A DNA stretch of 64,000 nucleotides from NCBI RefSeq assembly GCF_013377295.1, contig NZ_CP016180.1, positions 1,302,001 to 1,366,000 on the forward strand, read 5' to 3'. Within the stretch, counting starts at the first letter, position 1, and the number at the start of each line of letters is the position of its first letter. The position numbers and the translations under genes are program-made. Of this stretch, positions 8,918-17,875 are shown piece by piece. Source of the stretch: Pasteurella skyensis (lineage in GTDB: Bacteria > Pseudomonadota > Gammaproteobacteria > Enterobacterales > Pasteurellaceae). A model generated the notes under the pieces. The model saw nothing but the letters and a program-made list of their open reading frames with translations. It did no database searches and was not told where the DNA came from.

Positions 8918-9736
8918 TTATAAATTAAACAACTGACTTAACTCAGTCGCAATACTATCTTCATTATTTGAACCAATGGTTTTATCGGCTTTATCTTGAA
9001 CCTCTTGTTCACAGCCTCCCATTGCAATACCTAAGCCTGCAAATTCAAGCATACTAATATCATTGAAGTTATCCCCAAATGCCACCACTTTTTGTGGTTC
9101 AATCCCTTCAATTTTTAATAATTCTTTTAAACAATTTCCTTTGGTATTGCCTTGATGAGTAATATCGACACGATCCGCCCAAGACCATTCAGGACTAACT
9201 TGATCAAGCGGTAACTTATTCACAAAATTTTGCATTTTTTGGAGATCAGGATCGCTAATTAACACTTTCCAAACCGTTACACCTTGATCAATCAGATCTT
9301 GATATTTTTCAACTTGATGTACATCTGGACGAACACTTTCATCACAAGAGTTTACCCATTTTAAAAAACGTTCAAAATGTGGATTAAGTGCTTCATAGGT
9401 CATTGCATTATGGAAATAAACTGACACGTGAATACCTTCAGCCTGTGCTGAATTAATTAAATCAGACGCTAATGCGGGTGGTAATGGTTTTGACACTAGC
9501 ACTTTATTTTGATGAAAATCATACAAATAGGTGCCATTACAACAAATCACAGGAGTATCTAAACCTAATTCTGCATAATAAGGGCGTACTGCAGTATGAT
9601 GACGTCCTGTTACAATATAGACTTTAATTCCTTTTTCACGTATTTTTTGAATGGCTTGTTTACTGGATTCTAAAATAGTCGCATTACTACTTAATAGCGT
9701 ACCATCTAAATCAAACGCAACTGCTTGATATAACAT
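8918..9736 (-). CDS. ybhA: HAD (Cof-type) phosphatase YbhA-like
   Basis: A 272-residue Cof-subfamily HAD hydrolase. Motif I is FDLDGTLL, motif II is IVTGRHH, and motif IV is VVAFGDNFNDISMLE. Strings such as PVICCNGTYLYDFH and EWSWADRVDITHQGN closely follow E. coli YbhA, a pyridoxal-phosphate phosphatase that also acts on some sugar phosphates. The protein is soluble and cytoplasmic. It sits between recJ and uppP, 20 bp and 11 bp away. The family assignment is strong; the in vivo substrate is inferred. Confidence 0.85.
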   Translation of the reverse strand: MLYQAVAFDLDGTLLSSNATILESSKQAIQKIREKGIKVYIVTGRHHTAVRPYYAELGLDTPVICCNGTYLYDFHQNKVLVSKPLPPALASDLINSAQAEGIHVSVYFHNAMTYEALNPHFERFLKWVNSCDESVRPDVHQVEKYQDLIDQGVTVWKVLISDPDLQKMQNFVNKLPLDQVSPEWSWADRVDITHQGNTKGNCLKELLKIEGIEPQKVVAFGDNFNDISMLEFAGLGIAMGGCEQEVQDKADKTIGSNNEDSIATELSQLFNL

Positions 9737-9755
9737 ATTTTTTCCTTTTTAAAAA

Positions 9756-11474
9756 TTAAACAAAAATTTCTCTGACCAGTAGCTGTAAACTGGTATTCCC
9801 TCTAAATTCATTAATATCTAAACTATATACTAACCGAGCCGTTTTAATCGACAAATCTGGAAACAGTGTTAAATCTGCATTAAATAAAATCGCATCAAAT
9901 AGTTGATTGTGAATTTCAACCATCATTTTAAGGTGCTTACCACCCACTAAACGTTGTTGAATAATTTTAAATTCACCTTCAAAAAGTGGTTCAGGAAAAG
10001 TTTGTCCCCAAGGTCCACTTTCTTGAATTAAACGTGCTGTTTCTAAATTAAATTCATTCTGTTGTAACTCACCATCGGTATAAATAATATTTTGTAACTG
10101 TTCCGCACTGACTGTTTGGTTAATGATTTCATCAAAGACTTTTTGAAAATGCACAAAATTATCTTGATGAATAGTTAATCCCGCCGCCATTGCGTGACCG
10201 CCAAATTTCAAAATGAGATCCGGATGTTTTTGATCAATCAATTCTAATAGATCTCGCATATGTAAACCAGAAATAGAACGTGCTGATCCTTTAATAAACT
10301 CACTGTCTTCGCTTTCTTGAGCAAACGCAATCACAGGGCGATTAAACTGATCTTTGATACGAGAAGCTAAAATACCAATCACACCTTGATGCCAATCAGG
10401 TTGATAAAGCACAATACCGTATGCTTTTAAATTTTGCATTAAATTAGGCAGTTTTGCACAAATTGAAAGAGCTTCCGTTTTCATATCTTGCTCAAATTCT
10501 TTACGTGTTTGATTTAAACTATCCAATTCAAACGCAATTTGACGTGCTTTGCTCATATCATCACAAATCAATAATTCCACACCTAACGCCATATTTTCTA
10601 AACGCCCTGCAGCATTTAAACGAGGGGCAATCGAAAATCCTAAATCACTGGCTTTTAACTGGTTAATATTTCGTTTTGCAATTTCAACTAAGGCTTTAAT
10701 TCCTGCTCGGCAATAACCAGAACGAATACGATTAATGCCTTGATGCACTAAAATTCGATTATTGTGATCTAAAGGCACAACATCAGCTACCGTCCCTAAT
10801 GCAACTAAATCCAATAACTCAGCTAAATTTGGTTCTTTTTCCTTAAATAAACCTTGCTCTCGCATTCGGCTACGTAACGCTAACATTACATAAAAAATAA
10901 CGCCCACACCCGCCAATGATTTAGAAGGAAAGCTACAGTCAACTAAATTTGGATTGATAATCACATCAGCACAAGGCAATTCATCTGGGGGTAAATGGTG
11001 ATCCGTAATCAATACTTGAATATGATGCTGTTTTAATAATGCCACCCCTTCTACTGAAGAAATACCGTTATCTACTGTAATAACAACTTCTGCTCCCCTA
11101 TCTATTACCATTTGAGCGACACTGCTACTCAATCCATAACCTTGTGAAAAACGATCAGGGATCAAATAATCCACATCTAAAAAGCCAAGCTGCTTTAATG
11201 CTAATAATGTTAATGCTGTACTAGTTGCTCCATCGGCATCAAAATCGCCCACAATAATAATTTTTTTCTGTTGATGATAAATTTCAATCAATAGATCGAG
11301 CATTTTTTCAATATTGGCAAATTGCATTGGAGAATGTAGATTTTTTAACCCATATTCTAATTGTTGAGGTAAAGTAATACCTCGAGCTTGATAAAGACGA
11401 TTAAGTAATGGATTATCAGATAGTTTTTCTGTTGTAAGGGGAAAGCGTTGTTGTATGATTTTATTTAATGACAT
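9756..11474 (-). CDS. recJ: Single-stranded-DNA exonuclease RecJ
   Basis: A 572-residue 5'-3' ssDNA exonuclease of recombination and mismatch repair. DHH-family motifs are visible: VGDFDADGATST, VITVDNG, LITDHHLPPDE and the DHHA1 motif FGGHAMAAG, followed by the C-terminal OB-like domain. The length is typical (E. coli 577). The dsbC-recJ gene order is shared with enterobacteria (xerD-dsbC-recJ). It is separated from dsbC by 81 bp holding a facing uptake-signal pair, so it may have its own promoter. Confidence 0.97.
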   Translation of the reverse strand: MSLNKIIQQRFPLTTEKLSDNPLLNRLYQARGITLPQQLEYGLKNLHSPMQFANIEKMLDLLIEIYHQQKKIIIVGDFDADGATSTALTLLALKQLGFLDVDYLIPDRFSQGYGLSSSVAQMVIDRGAEVVITVDNGISSVEGVALLKQHHIQVLITDHHLPPDELPCADVIINPNLVDCSFPSKSLAGVGVIFYVMLALRSRMREQGLFKEKEPNLAELLDLVALGTVADVVPLDHNNRILVHQGINRIRSGYCRAGIKALVEIAKRNINQLKASDLGFSIAPRLNAAGRLENMALGVELLICDDMSKARQIAFELDSLNQTRKEFEQDMKTEALSICAKLPNLMQNLKAYGIVLYQPDWHQGVIGILASRIKDQFNRPVIAFAQESEDSEFIKGSARSISGLHMRDLLELIDQKHPDLILKFGGHAMAAGLTIHQDNFVHFQKVFDEIINQTVSAEQLQNIIYTDGELQQNEFNLETARLIQESGPWGQTFPEPLFEGEFKIIQQRLVGGKHLKMMVEIHNQLFDAILFNADLTLFPDLSIKTARLVYSLDINEFRGNTSLQLLVREIFV

Positions 11475-11492
11475 AATTTCTTATTTAAAAGT

Positions 11493-11546
11493 AAGCGGTA
11501 CGATCTTATAAAAAATTTGCAAATTTTTAATTAAATCATACCGCTT
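11493..11546. repeat. Inverted pair of uptake-signal-like repeats (dsbC-recJ gap)
   Basis: TAAGCGGTACGATC near 11493 faces AATCATACCGCTT near 11534-11546, with AATTTGCAAATT between. The arms can pair into a hairpin and occupy most of the dsbC-recJ spacer. It may attenuate read-through within the operon. Confidence 0.6.
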
Positions 11547-11555
11547 TAAAAGGGA

Positions 11556-12245
11556 TTATTCTTGTAACATTTTGAGTAATTCTTTTGGTGCGACATAACC
11601 TGCTATGACTTCACCTTTAGACGTAATCATATTTGGTGTTCCTCTAATGCCAAACTTCACACCTAAATCATATTGCTTGTTAATCATTTTAGGTGTGGCT
11701 AATGTTTGAGGTAATTTTCCATTTTTTGCTTGAGTTAACGCATAATTTTTATCTTTTGCTGACCAAATGGCTTCCATTTGACGAGCGGTTTGGCTTTTTA
11801 ACCCAGCACGAGGAAATGCTAGATAACGAATAGTTATACCTAAATCATTATATTCCTGCATTTCTGAATGAAGTAATCGACAGTAACCGCAGCTTATATC
11901 TGTAAATACAGAAACTACATATTTCTGATTTTTAGCGGGAAAAGTAATCATTTCATTTTTTAAGTTTTCCAGCTCTGGCATTAATGGCTTATAGGTAATA
12001 TCTGTTACCTTATCATTCTTAAACTCTAAAATAGAACCCTGAATAATAAAACGTCCATCATTACTAATTTGTATCACCCCTTGATCTGAAATAACAGATT
12101 TAAAATTGGGTAATGCAGAATCACTAATTTGCACATTTTTAGCACCCATTTCTTCTAGCTGCGTTTGTAATTGAGCGTCGTTTGCCCAAACACTTTGAGT
12201 GAATACAGATAACCCAATAATTACACTCATTAAATACTTTTTCAT
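11556..12245 (-). CDS. dsbC: Periplasmic disulfide isomerase DsbC
   Basis: A 229-residue protein with a signal peptide ending near ALA-like SVWA (residues 1-21), a dimerisation domain and a thioredoxin domain. The active site CGYC is at 119-122 and the cis-Pro loop is RGTPNM. DsbC reshuffles wrong disulfides in the periplasm and is kept reduced by DsbD. No cysteine occurs after Cys122, so the second structural disulfide of E. coli DsbC is absent. It lies 17 bp after mepM and upstream of recJ. Confidence 0.93.
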   Translation of the reverse strand: MKKYLMSVIIGLSVFTQSVWANDAQLQTQLEEMGAKNVQISDSALPNFKSVISDQGVIQISNDGRFIIQGSILEFKNDKVTDITYKPLMPELENLKNEMITFPAKNQKYVVSVFTDISCGYCRLLHSEMQEYNDLGITIRYLAFPRAGLKSQTARQMEAIWSAKDKNYALTQAKNGKLPQTLATPKMINKQYDLGVKFGIRGTPNMITSKGEVIAGYVAPKELLKMLQE

Positions 12246-12262
12246 TACACTATCCTTTCAGC

Positions 12263-13963
12263 TTATTTTAGTTTATTTACAACATTTTTTGCTTTTATTA
12301 AAAATGCCTTACGTTCTTTTAATGACATTACTGAGTGAGTATTTACTCCTGGTAATTTAACCGTCATCGGATTAACCGCTCGTCCATTAATATGAAACTC
12401 ATAATGTAAATGAGGACCTGTTGAACGCCCTGTATTTCCAGAATAGCCGATACGCTGTCCTTTCTTAACTCGCTGTCCTCTTTTCACTAATTGACGGCTT
12501 AAATGCATATAGACTGTAGCATATTTTTTACCGTGTTGAATCTTGATATATTTACCTGCTCCTCGACGCTGATAAGCTACCGTTGAAACAATACCATCAG
12601 CAGGAGCAATTACCACTGTACCTGTTTTAACACCAAAATCTACCCCTTTATGAGGTCTTACCCTACGAGTAATTGGATGACGACGATATGGGTTAAATCT
12701 TGATGTTATACGAGGTCTAAAACGCAAAGGATAACGAGAGAATTTGGTTTTATTTTGTACTGCTCCACCACGAGCATAATAGTGCCCATTTGCTGCCAAA
12801 ATCGCATAGTACTTCTCATGACCTCGCATAATGCGAAAACCGTCTATTTTTCCTACTGCTACCCTTTCATTATCGATATATTCACAATCAGCCAAAATCG
12901 CAAATTCATCACCTTGTCGTAACGTTTTTAGTGACATTTGAGGTTTCAAACCAGCTGCCAATTTATAGGTTTTTTGAATAGATACACCTAATTTTGCTAG
13001 ACTCACACTTAAATTGGTATCAATTTGTCCTTGTAAAACCTCTTTTTTCCAAATACCCTTTTTCAATACCTCTTGATGCGAATATTGTGTTTTTTCATCA
13101 GTTCGAAAAATATGCTGTTCTTTTTTAGAAAGAATCCAGCTCATTTGCTTTAATTTACTTGTATTATCTATAACAAAATTAAGCTGTTGTTTTTCCTTTA
13201 ATTTTTCCAAAATTGGATAATTTTCGACTAAAAACGTTGCGACTTTGGTATCTAAATTGTGTTGTTCAAAAATATTGACTAAGGTGTCATCTTTCTTGAT
13301 AGTATAACTAAATTTTGTATCAACCTTTGCTGTCTCTGTTTTTGTATCCGTAGGCTTATTTTTCGATACTAGGTCGACTGTTTTATCATCTGATGGATGT
13401 TGCACATTTGATGAAGTGGCGGTTGATTCTATTTGTGAATCATTTTGTAAATTTTCTGATGACTTTTCTATTGAACCATCCTCTGCTGAATCCTCTTCTG
13501 TTGTTGAACCTTCTTCCGCTAAGCCCTCTTCTGCAGAGCCTTCTTCTGTTAAATCTTCTTCTACTGAATCTTCATCCACATTATTTAAGTGCTCTGTAAC
13601 ATCTTCTTGAGAATCTTCTGATGACTCTTCTATCGAATCATCAGATAAATCTTGCTCAACATCTTCTTGTGAGTTTTCTAGCGACTCTTCCGCTAGTTCA
13701 TCGAAAGACTCCTCTGATGATTCTTGATCACTGACTAAAATATCTGATACTTCTATTGCTAATCCAATAAAATGATCACTTACTACAATATCATCACTAC
13801 TAAGCAAATGCTGCTCTTGATAACGCTTTTTTGCAATAGTATTTTGACCCTGTAGTGCTAAAACAATGCCTATCATTAAGAACAAAAAAGCTATAGAAAA
13901 AAGAAGCCACTGAATTTGCCGTCTCTTTTTTCTACGATCTGCTGCTAAAATTACACGTTTCAA
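12263..13963 (-). CDS. mepM: Murein DD-endopeptidase MepM (M23) with long acidic insert
   Basis: A 566-residue protein. There is a short basic N-tail, one transmembrane helix (about 17-38), an acidic Ser/Glu/Asp-rich stretch (about 78-182), a LysM/OapA-like segment (KKDDTLVNIFEQHNLDTK) and a C-terminal LytM/M23 domain. Zinc ligands are visible: His438 and Asp442 in HKGVDFG, and His518 and His520 in HLHYEF. MepM cleaves D-Ala-mDAP cross-links to allow cell-wall growth. E. coli MepM has 440 residues; the excess is largely the low-complexity acidic insert. It is divergent from znuC, as in enterobacteria, where mepM neighbours the znu genes. It heads the minus-strand series ending at 6.7 kb. Confidence 0.93.
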   Translation of the reverse strand: MKRVILAADRRKKRRQIQWLLFSIAFLFLMIGIVLALQGQNTIAKKRYQEQHLLSSDDIVVSDHFIGLAIEVSDILVSDQESSEESFDELAEESLENSQEDVEQDLSDDSIEESSEDSQEDVTEHLNNVDEDSVEEDLTEEGSAEEGLAEEGSTTEEDSAEDGSIEKSSENLQNDSQIESTATSSNVQHPSDDKTVDLVSKNKPTDTKTETAKVDTKFSYTIKKDDTLVNIFEQHNLDTKVATFLVENYPILEKLKEKQQLNFVIDNTSKLKQMSWILSKKEQHIFRTDEKTQYSHQEVLKKGIWKKEVLQGQIDTNLSVSLAKLGVSIQKTYKLAAGLKPQMSLKTLRQGDEFAILADCEYIDNERVAVGKIDGFRIMRGHEKYYAILAANGHYYARGGAVQNKTKFSRYPLRFRPRITSRFNPYRRHPITRRVRPHKGVDFGVKTGTVVIAPADGIVSTVAYQRRGAGKYIKIQHGKKYATVYMHLSRQLVKRGQRVKKGQRIGYSGNTGRSTGPHLHYEFHINGRAVNPMTVKLPGVNTHSVMSLKERKAFLIKAKNVVNKLK

Positions 13964-14218
13964 ACTTATTTTCCCTACTTCAAACTGTATATTCTATATC
14001 CCTATTTTTTGTATAGAATTTTTATTGTTACAAATGTAATTAAACTAACAATTACTATTTAATGGTTTTTTTAAAAAAATGCGACTTGGAATTATAGCAT
14101 AATTTTTTCTAATTATTTTAGTACTTTCTTCGATAAATTGTTGCGACTTTACCCAAAATCCGTTACTTTTAACTTCTCAATCTAAAACAACAAATATTTT
14201 ATTTAAAATAAAGAGAAT

Positions 14219-14974
14219 ATGAAGCCAATAGAACCTCTCGTTTCACTTAAAGATATTAATATCTATTTCAATACATTGCATATATTGCAAGATATTCACT
14301 TAGATATTTATCCAAATTCTATTACTACCATTGTAGGTCCAAATGGTGGAGGAAAATCAACACTACTCAAAATATTGTTAAAGCTGATCACTCCAACAAC
14401 AGGAGAGGTCATTCACACTAAAGACTTAAGAATTGGGTACGTACCACAAAAATTACATATTGAAAACTCCATACCTATTAACGTACAAAGATTTCTTGCA
14501 TTAAAACCGAATAGTTCTAATCAAATGATTGAAGAGGCACTTTCTCTTTTTTCTATTCAGCACCTTGCAAAAAGTCACTTACAACAATTATCTGGTGGTG
14601 AAATGCAACGTGTATTGTTAGCCCGTGCAATGTTAAACAAACCACAATTATTAGTGTTAGATGAACCTATGCAAGGGGTTGATATTACAGGACAAGCAGA
14701 GCTTTATCAGCTATTAAATACAATGAGAGATATGCTAAATTGTGCTATTTTAATGGTCTCCCACGATCTCAATATCGTAATGGCTAACACAGATGAAGTA
14801 CTATGTATAAATCATCATATTTGTTGCTCTGGCACACCTGAAAAGATCACAAATGATCCTAAATTCATTCATCTATTTGGTGATCAGTTCTCAAAAAATA
14901 TTGCCGTTTATTCACACGATCACAATCATCACCATAATTTACACGGTGATGTTTGTACAAATTGCAATCATTAA
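14219..14974 (+). CDS. znuC: Zinc ABC transporter ATP-binding protein ZnuC
   Basis: A 251-residue ABC ATPase. Walker A is GPNGGGKST at 40-48, the signature is QLSGGEMQR, and Walker B is [12 protein letters not shown], followed by VSHDLN. The C-terminus carries a His/Cys-rich tail ([19 protein letters not shown]), a zinc-binding-like feature of ZnuC proteins. It energises uptake of zinc through ZnuB with a periplasmic ZnuA. znuB follows 10 bp downstream; no znuA is in this window. It is divergent from mepM. Zur regulation is expected from the family; I found only a weak inverted repeat upstream. Confidence 0.93.
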   Translation: MKPIEPLVSLKDINIYFNTLHILQDIHLDIYPNSITTIVGPNGGGKSTLLKILLKLITPTTGEVIHTKDLRIGYVPQKLHIENSIPINVQRFLALKPNSSNQMIEEALSLFSIQHLAKSHLQQLSGGEMQRVLLARAMLNKPQLLVLDEPMQGVDITGQAELYQLLNTMRDMLNCAILMVSHDLNIVMANTDEVLCINHHICCSGTPEKITNDPKFIHLFGDQFSKNIAVYSHDHNHHHNLHGDVCTNCNH

Positions 14975-14984
14975 GGAGCTGTTT

Positions 14985-15767
14985 ATGTTTGAAATTTTAT
15001 TCCCAGCTTGGCTTGCAGGAACACTACTCGCATTTATCACTGCTCCACTTGGCTCATTCGTTGTATGGCGCAAAATGGCATATTTTGGAGATACCCTCTC
15101 TCATTCAGCACTACTGGGGGTCGCTCTTGGTATTTTTTTAGACATTGATCCTTATCTTGCTGTTATTATTATCACAATCCTTCTCGCACTTCTTCTTGTA
15201 TGGTTTGAAAATAATACTAATTTTGCAGTGGATACTATGCTAGGGATCATTGCCCACAGCTGCTTATCTTTAGGGGTCATTACCATTACTTTACTCGATA
15301 ATGTCCGTGTTGATTTAATGGCTTATCTTTTTGGCGATCTTCTTGCTATCGATTTTTATGATATTAAAATTATTGCTGTAGGCGTAGTCATCATTTCTCT
15401 CGTACTCGCTTTCTTCTGGAAAAAATTACTCTATATTACTATCAATCCAGAATTAGCCCAAATTGAAGGAATCAATGTTTCTCGATTACGATTAATCTTA
15501 ATGCTATTAACCGCACTCACTATTGCATTGAGTATGAAATTTGTCGGAGCATTAATCATTACATCATTACTGATCATTCCTTCTGCAACAGCAAGAAGAT
15601 TTGCAAAAAGTCCTGAACAAATGACCGCTTATGCTATTATATTTAGTATTTTATCAGTAACAGGTGGATTACTTTTATCTGGTTTTAAAGATACTCCAGC
15701 AGGGCCATCTGTCGTCATTTGTGCAACTTGCCTTTTCGCACTTTCTTTATGGAAAAAAGAGAGATAA
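14985..15767 (+). CDS. znuB: Zinc ABC transporter permease ZnuB
   Basis: A 260-residue permease from ATG 14985. I chose this start because MFEILFPAWLAGTLLAFITA matches the family N-terminus and AAGGAG lies just upstream. A longer open frame begins inside znuC but is unlikely to be used. Multiple hydrophobic helices are seen, plus the family segments GDTLSHSALLGVALG and KFVGALIITSLLIIPSATA. It forms the inner-membrane channel for zinc with ZnuC, whose stop is 10 bp upstream. Confidence 0.93.
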   Translation: MFEILFPAWLAGTLLAFITAPLGSFVVWRKMAYFGDTLSHSALLGVALGIFLDIDPYLAVIIITILLALLLVWFENNTNFAVDTMLGIIAHSCLSLGVITITLLDNVRVDLMAYLFGDLLAIDFYDIKIIAVGVVIISLVLAFFWKKLLYITINPELAQIEGINVSRLRLILMLLTALTIALSMKFVGALIITSLLIIPSATARRFAKSPEQMTAYAIIFSILSVTGGLLLSGFKDTPAGPSVVICATCLFALSLWKKER

Positions 15768-15852
15768 TTTATCACTGCAAATTAATATAATTTGTATTTT
15801 GGATTAATATAATTAAAATACTAAAAACTTTAACAATGGATGTAAAAAAACA

Positions 15853-16653
15853 ATGTGTCAATTATTAGGAATGAACTGTAATAGCCCCACAGATATTTCA
15901 TTTTCTTTCGAGGGCTTTCGGCGAAGAGCTGGTTTAACGGATCAACACTCCGATGGTTTTGGTATCGCTTTTTTTGAAGGAAAGGGAGTCAGAATTTTTC
16001 GAGACAACCAGCCTGCAGCTTTTTCGCCTGTTGGTGATGTCGTAAAAAATTATCGAATCAAATCTTTTAATGTGATTGCTCATATTCGAAAAGCAACGGA
16101 AGGCGCAGTAAATATAGAAAATACACACCCCTTTATTCGTGAAATTTGGGGTGAAAACTGGGTATTTGCTCACAATGGTACGGTAGAAAATTTAGAAGTT
16201 TGTAAAAATAACCACTATCAACCTATTGGCACAACAGATTCTGAAAGAGCGTTTTGTTGTATGGCAGCCTCCCTTAAAAAACGCTTTTCCAGTAAACCAT
16301 CTGAAATGGAAATTTTTAATGCTATTGTTGAAATTTCAGAAAAAATTGCAGAAAATGGGGTGTTTAATTTTATTCTTTCTAATGGTGAATGGATGATCGC
16401 ACGTTGTGCCACTAAATTACATTATGTGACACGCAAATATCCATTCTGTACGGTTTTTCGTGAAGATGATGAAGTTATTGATTTTAGTCAATATACAACA
16501 GAAAAAGATAAAGTTACCATTATCACCACACAGCCACTCACTAAAAATGAAGATTGGACAGAAATGAAAAATGGTGGCTATGTTTTCTTTAAAGATGGTG
16601 ATAAAATATTCGAAATTATTGGGACATTACCACCTTGTAAGTCCCATGTTTAA
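15853..16653 (+). CDS. yafJ: Class II glutamine amidotransferase YafJ-like
   Basis: A 266-residue N-terminal-nucleophile amidotransferase. The catalytic Cys2 follows the initiator Met (MCQLLGMNCN). Other typical segments are DGFGIAFFEGKG, VIAHIRKATEG, THPFIREIWGENW and FAHNGTVEN. This matches the YafJ/DUG3-like family, which in eukaryotic relatives acts in glutathione breakdown. The bacterial substrate is not settled. It is a single gene between znuB and ridA. Confidence 0.88.
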   Translation: MCQLLGMNCNSPTDISFSFEGFRRRAGLTDQHSDGFGIAFFEGKGVRIFRDNQPAAFSPVGDVVKNYRIKSFNVIAHIRKATEGAVNIENTHPFIREIWGENWVFAHNGTVENLEVCKNNHYQPIGTTDSERAFCCMAASLKKRFSSKPSEMEIFNAIVEISEKIAENGVFNFILSNGEWMIARCATKLHYVTRKYPFCTVFREDDEVIDFSQYTTEKDKVTIITTQPLTKNEDWTEMKNGGYVFFKDGDKIFEIIGTLPPCKSHV

Positions 16654-16694
16654 GCAGTAAATTATCAACAATTATTCAAATAAGGAGAATTTTA

Positions 16695-17084
16695 ATGACT
16701 CAATTTATCCATACTGAAAAAGCACCAGCTGCAATTGGTCCTTATGTACAGGCGGTAGACTTAGGTAATATGATCATTACCTCTGGTCAGCTTCCTATTG
16801 ATCCTGCAACAGGTGAATTTCCAACTGATATTGTAAAACAAGCACGTCAATCACTTGAAAACGTGAAAGCGATTGTGGAACAAGCTGGTTTAACTGTTGC
16901 AGATATTGTAAAAACCACTATCTTTGTAAAAGACTTGAATGATTTTGCAGCAGTAAATGCAGAATATGATGCTTTCTTCAAAGAAAATAATCATCCTCAA
17001 TTCCCTGCTCGCTCTTGTGTTGAAGTGGCTCGTTTACCAAAAGATGCAGGTATTGAGATTGAAGCCATTGCTGTTAGAAAATAA
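16695..17084 (+). CDS. ridA: Reactive imine/enamine deaminase RidA
   Basis: A 129-residue YjgF/YER057c/UK114 protein. It has the family blocks APAAIGPYVQAV, SGQLPIDPATGEF and FPARSCVEVARLPKDAGIEIEAIA, with the substrate-binding Arg in PARSCVEV. RidA hydrolyses reactive 2-aminoacrylate and related enamines released by PLP enzymes, protecting other PLP enzymes. RBS AAGGAG precedes ATG 16695. The stop TAA overlaps the pgeF start by one base (TAATG), indicating coupled translation. Confidence 0.96.
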   Translation: MTQFIHTEKAPAAIGPYVQAVDLGNMIITSGQLPIDPATGEFPTDIVKQARQSLENVKAIVEQAGLTVADIVKTTIFVKDLNDFAAVNAEYDAFFKENNHPQFPARSCVEVARLPKDAGIEIEAIAVRK

Positions 17085-17836
17085 TGACAAAAATTGACGT
17101 TATCCAACCAAATTGGGATATACCGAAACACATTCAGGCTTTCACTACCTTACGAAAAGGTGGCGAAAGCCTCTTTCCTTTTGATAGTTTCAATTTAGGG
17201 GATCACGTTGGCGACGATCCTGTTGCCGTAGCCAATAATCGCAAGCGGTTAGTTATTACACAAAATTTACCAAATTCTCCTCTTTATTTAACCCAAACCC
17301 ATAGTACTCGAGTGATTACACTCCCCTATTCAGATAATAATTTAGAAGCCGATGCAGTTTATACTAATCAAATCAATCAAGTATGCCTTGTAATGACGGC
17401 TGATTGCCTGCCAGTGTTATTTTGTAATAAAGACGGAACCGAAGTTGCTGCTGCCCACGCAGGATGGCGAGGGTTATGTGATGGTATTTTGGAAGAAACG
17501 GTGAAAAAATTTCACTGCCCAGCTTCAGAAATAAATGTTTGGTTTGCTCCTGCAATTAGCCAGAAAGCCTTTCAAGTAGGTAAAGAAGTAGTGGAGCAAT
17601 TTTGTAATATCGATCCTAATGCTGTAATAGCATTTACAAATGATCCTCATACAAAAGATAAATACTATGCTGATCTTTATCAACTTGCTGCCCAGCGTTT
17701 AAATAAATTAGGCATTACTCAAATTTCAGGTGGAAAGCATTGTACCTACACAGAAAAAGACAAATTTTTCTCTTATCGCCGTGATGGGAAAACAGGTAGA
17801 ATAGCAACACTCATTTGGATTAACCCCAATAAATAA
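17084..17836 (+). CDS. pgeF: PgeF/YfiH (laccase-domain) protein
   Basis: A 250-residue protein of the multicopper polyphenol oxidase-like YfiH/PgeF family. Metal or nucleoside site motifs are visible: LTQTHSTRV, VMTADCLPVLF and AAHAGWRGLCDGI. Family members act as purine nucleoside phosphorylase or adenosine deaminase-like enzymes. In E. coli, PgeF corrects L-Ser misincorporated into peptidoglycan precursors. It is translationally coupled to ridA through TAATG. An uptake signal follows at about 17840. Confidence 0.9.
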   Translation: MTKIDVIQPNWDIPKHIQAFTTLRKGGESLFPFDSFNLGDHVGDDPVAVANNRKRLVITQNLPNSPLYLTQTHSTRVITLPYSDNNLEADAVYTNQINQVCLVMTADCLPVLFCNKDGTEVAAAHAGWRGLCDGILEETVKKFHCPASEINVWFAPAISQKAFQVGKEVVEQFCNIDPNAVIAFTNDPHTKDKYYADLYQLAAQRLNKLGITQISGGKHCTYTEKDKFFSYRRDGKTGRIATLIWINPNK

Positions 17837-17837
17837 C

Positions 17838-17873
17838 AACAAGCGGTAAGATCATCTTAAAAATTTGCAAATA
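17838..17873 (+). repeat. Single DNA uptake signal (Apl type)
   Basis: A full uptake-signal core ACAAGCGGT is followed by AAGATC and an AATTTGCAAA tail, in the 39-bp gap between pgeF and gntR. It is a good example of the extended motif used in this genome. Confidence 0.7.
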
Positions 17874-17875
17874 TT

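Noticed and set aside
13393-13610. Two overlapping plus-strand open frames rich in Leu or Ser opposite mepM
   Set aside because: They are read-outs of the acidic repeat of mepM on the other strand; no RBS and low-complexity composition.
14853-14984. Upstream extension of znuB into znuC
   Set aside because: The conserved ZnuB N-terminus and AAGGAG RBS fix the start at 14985.
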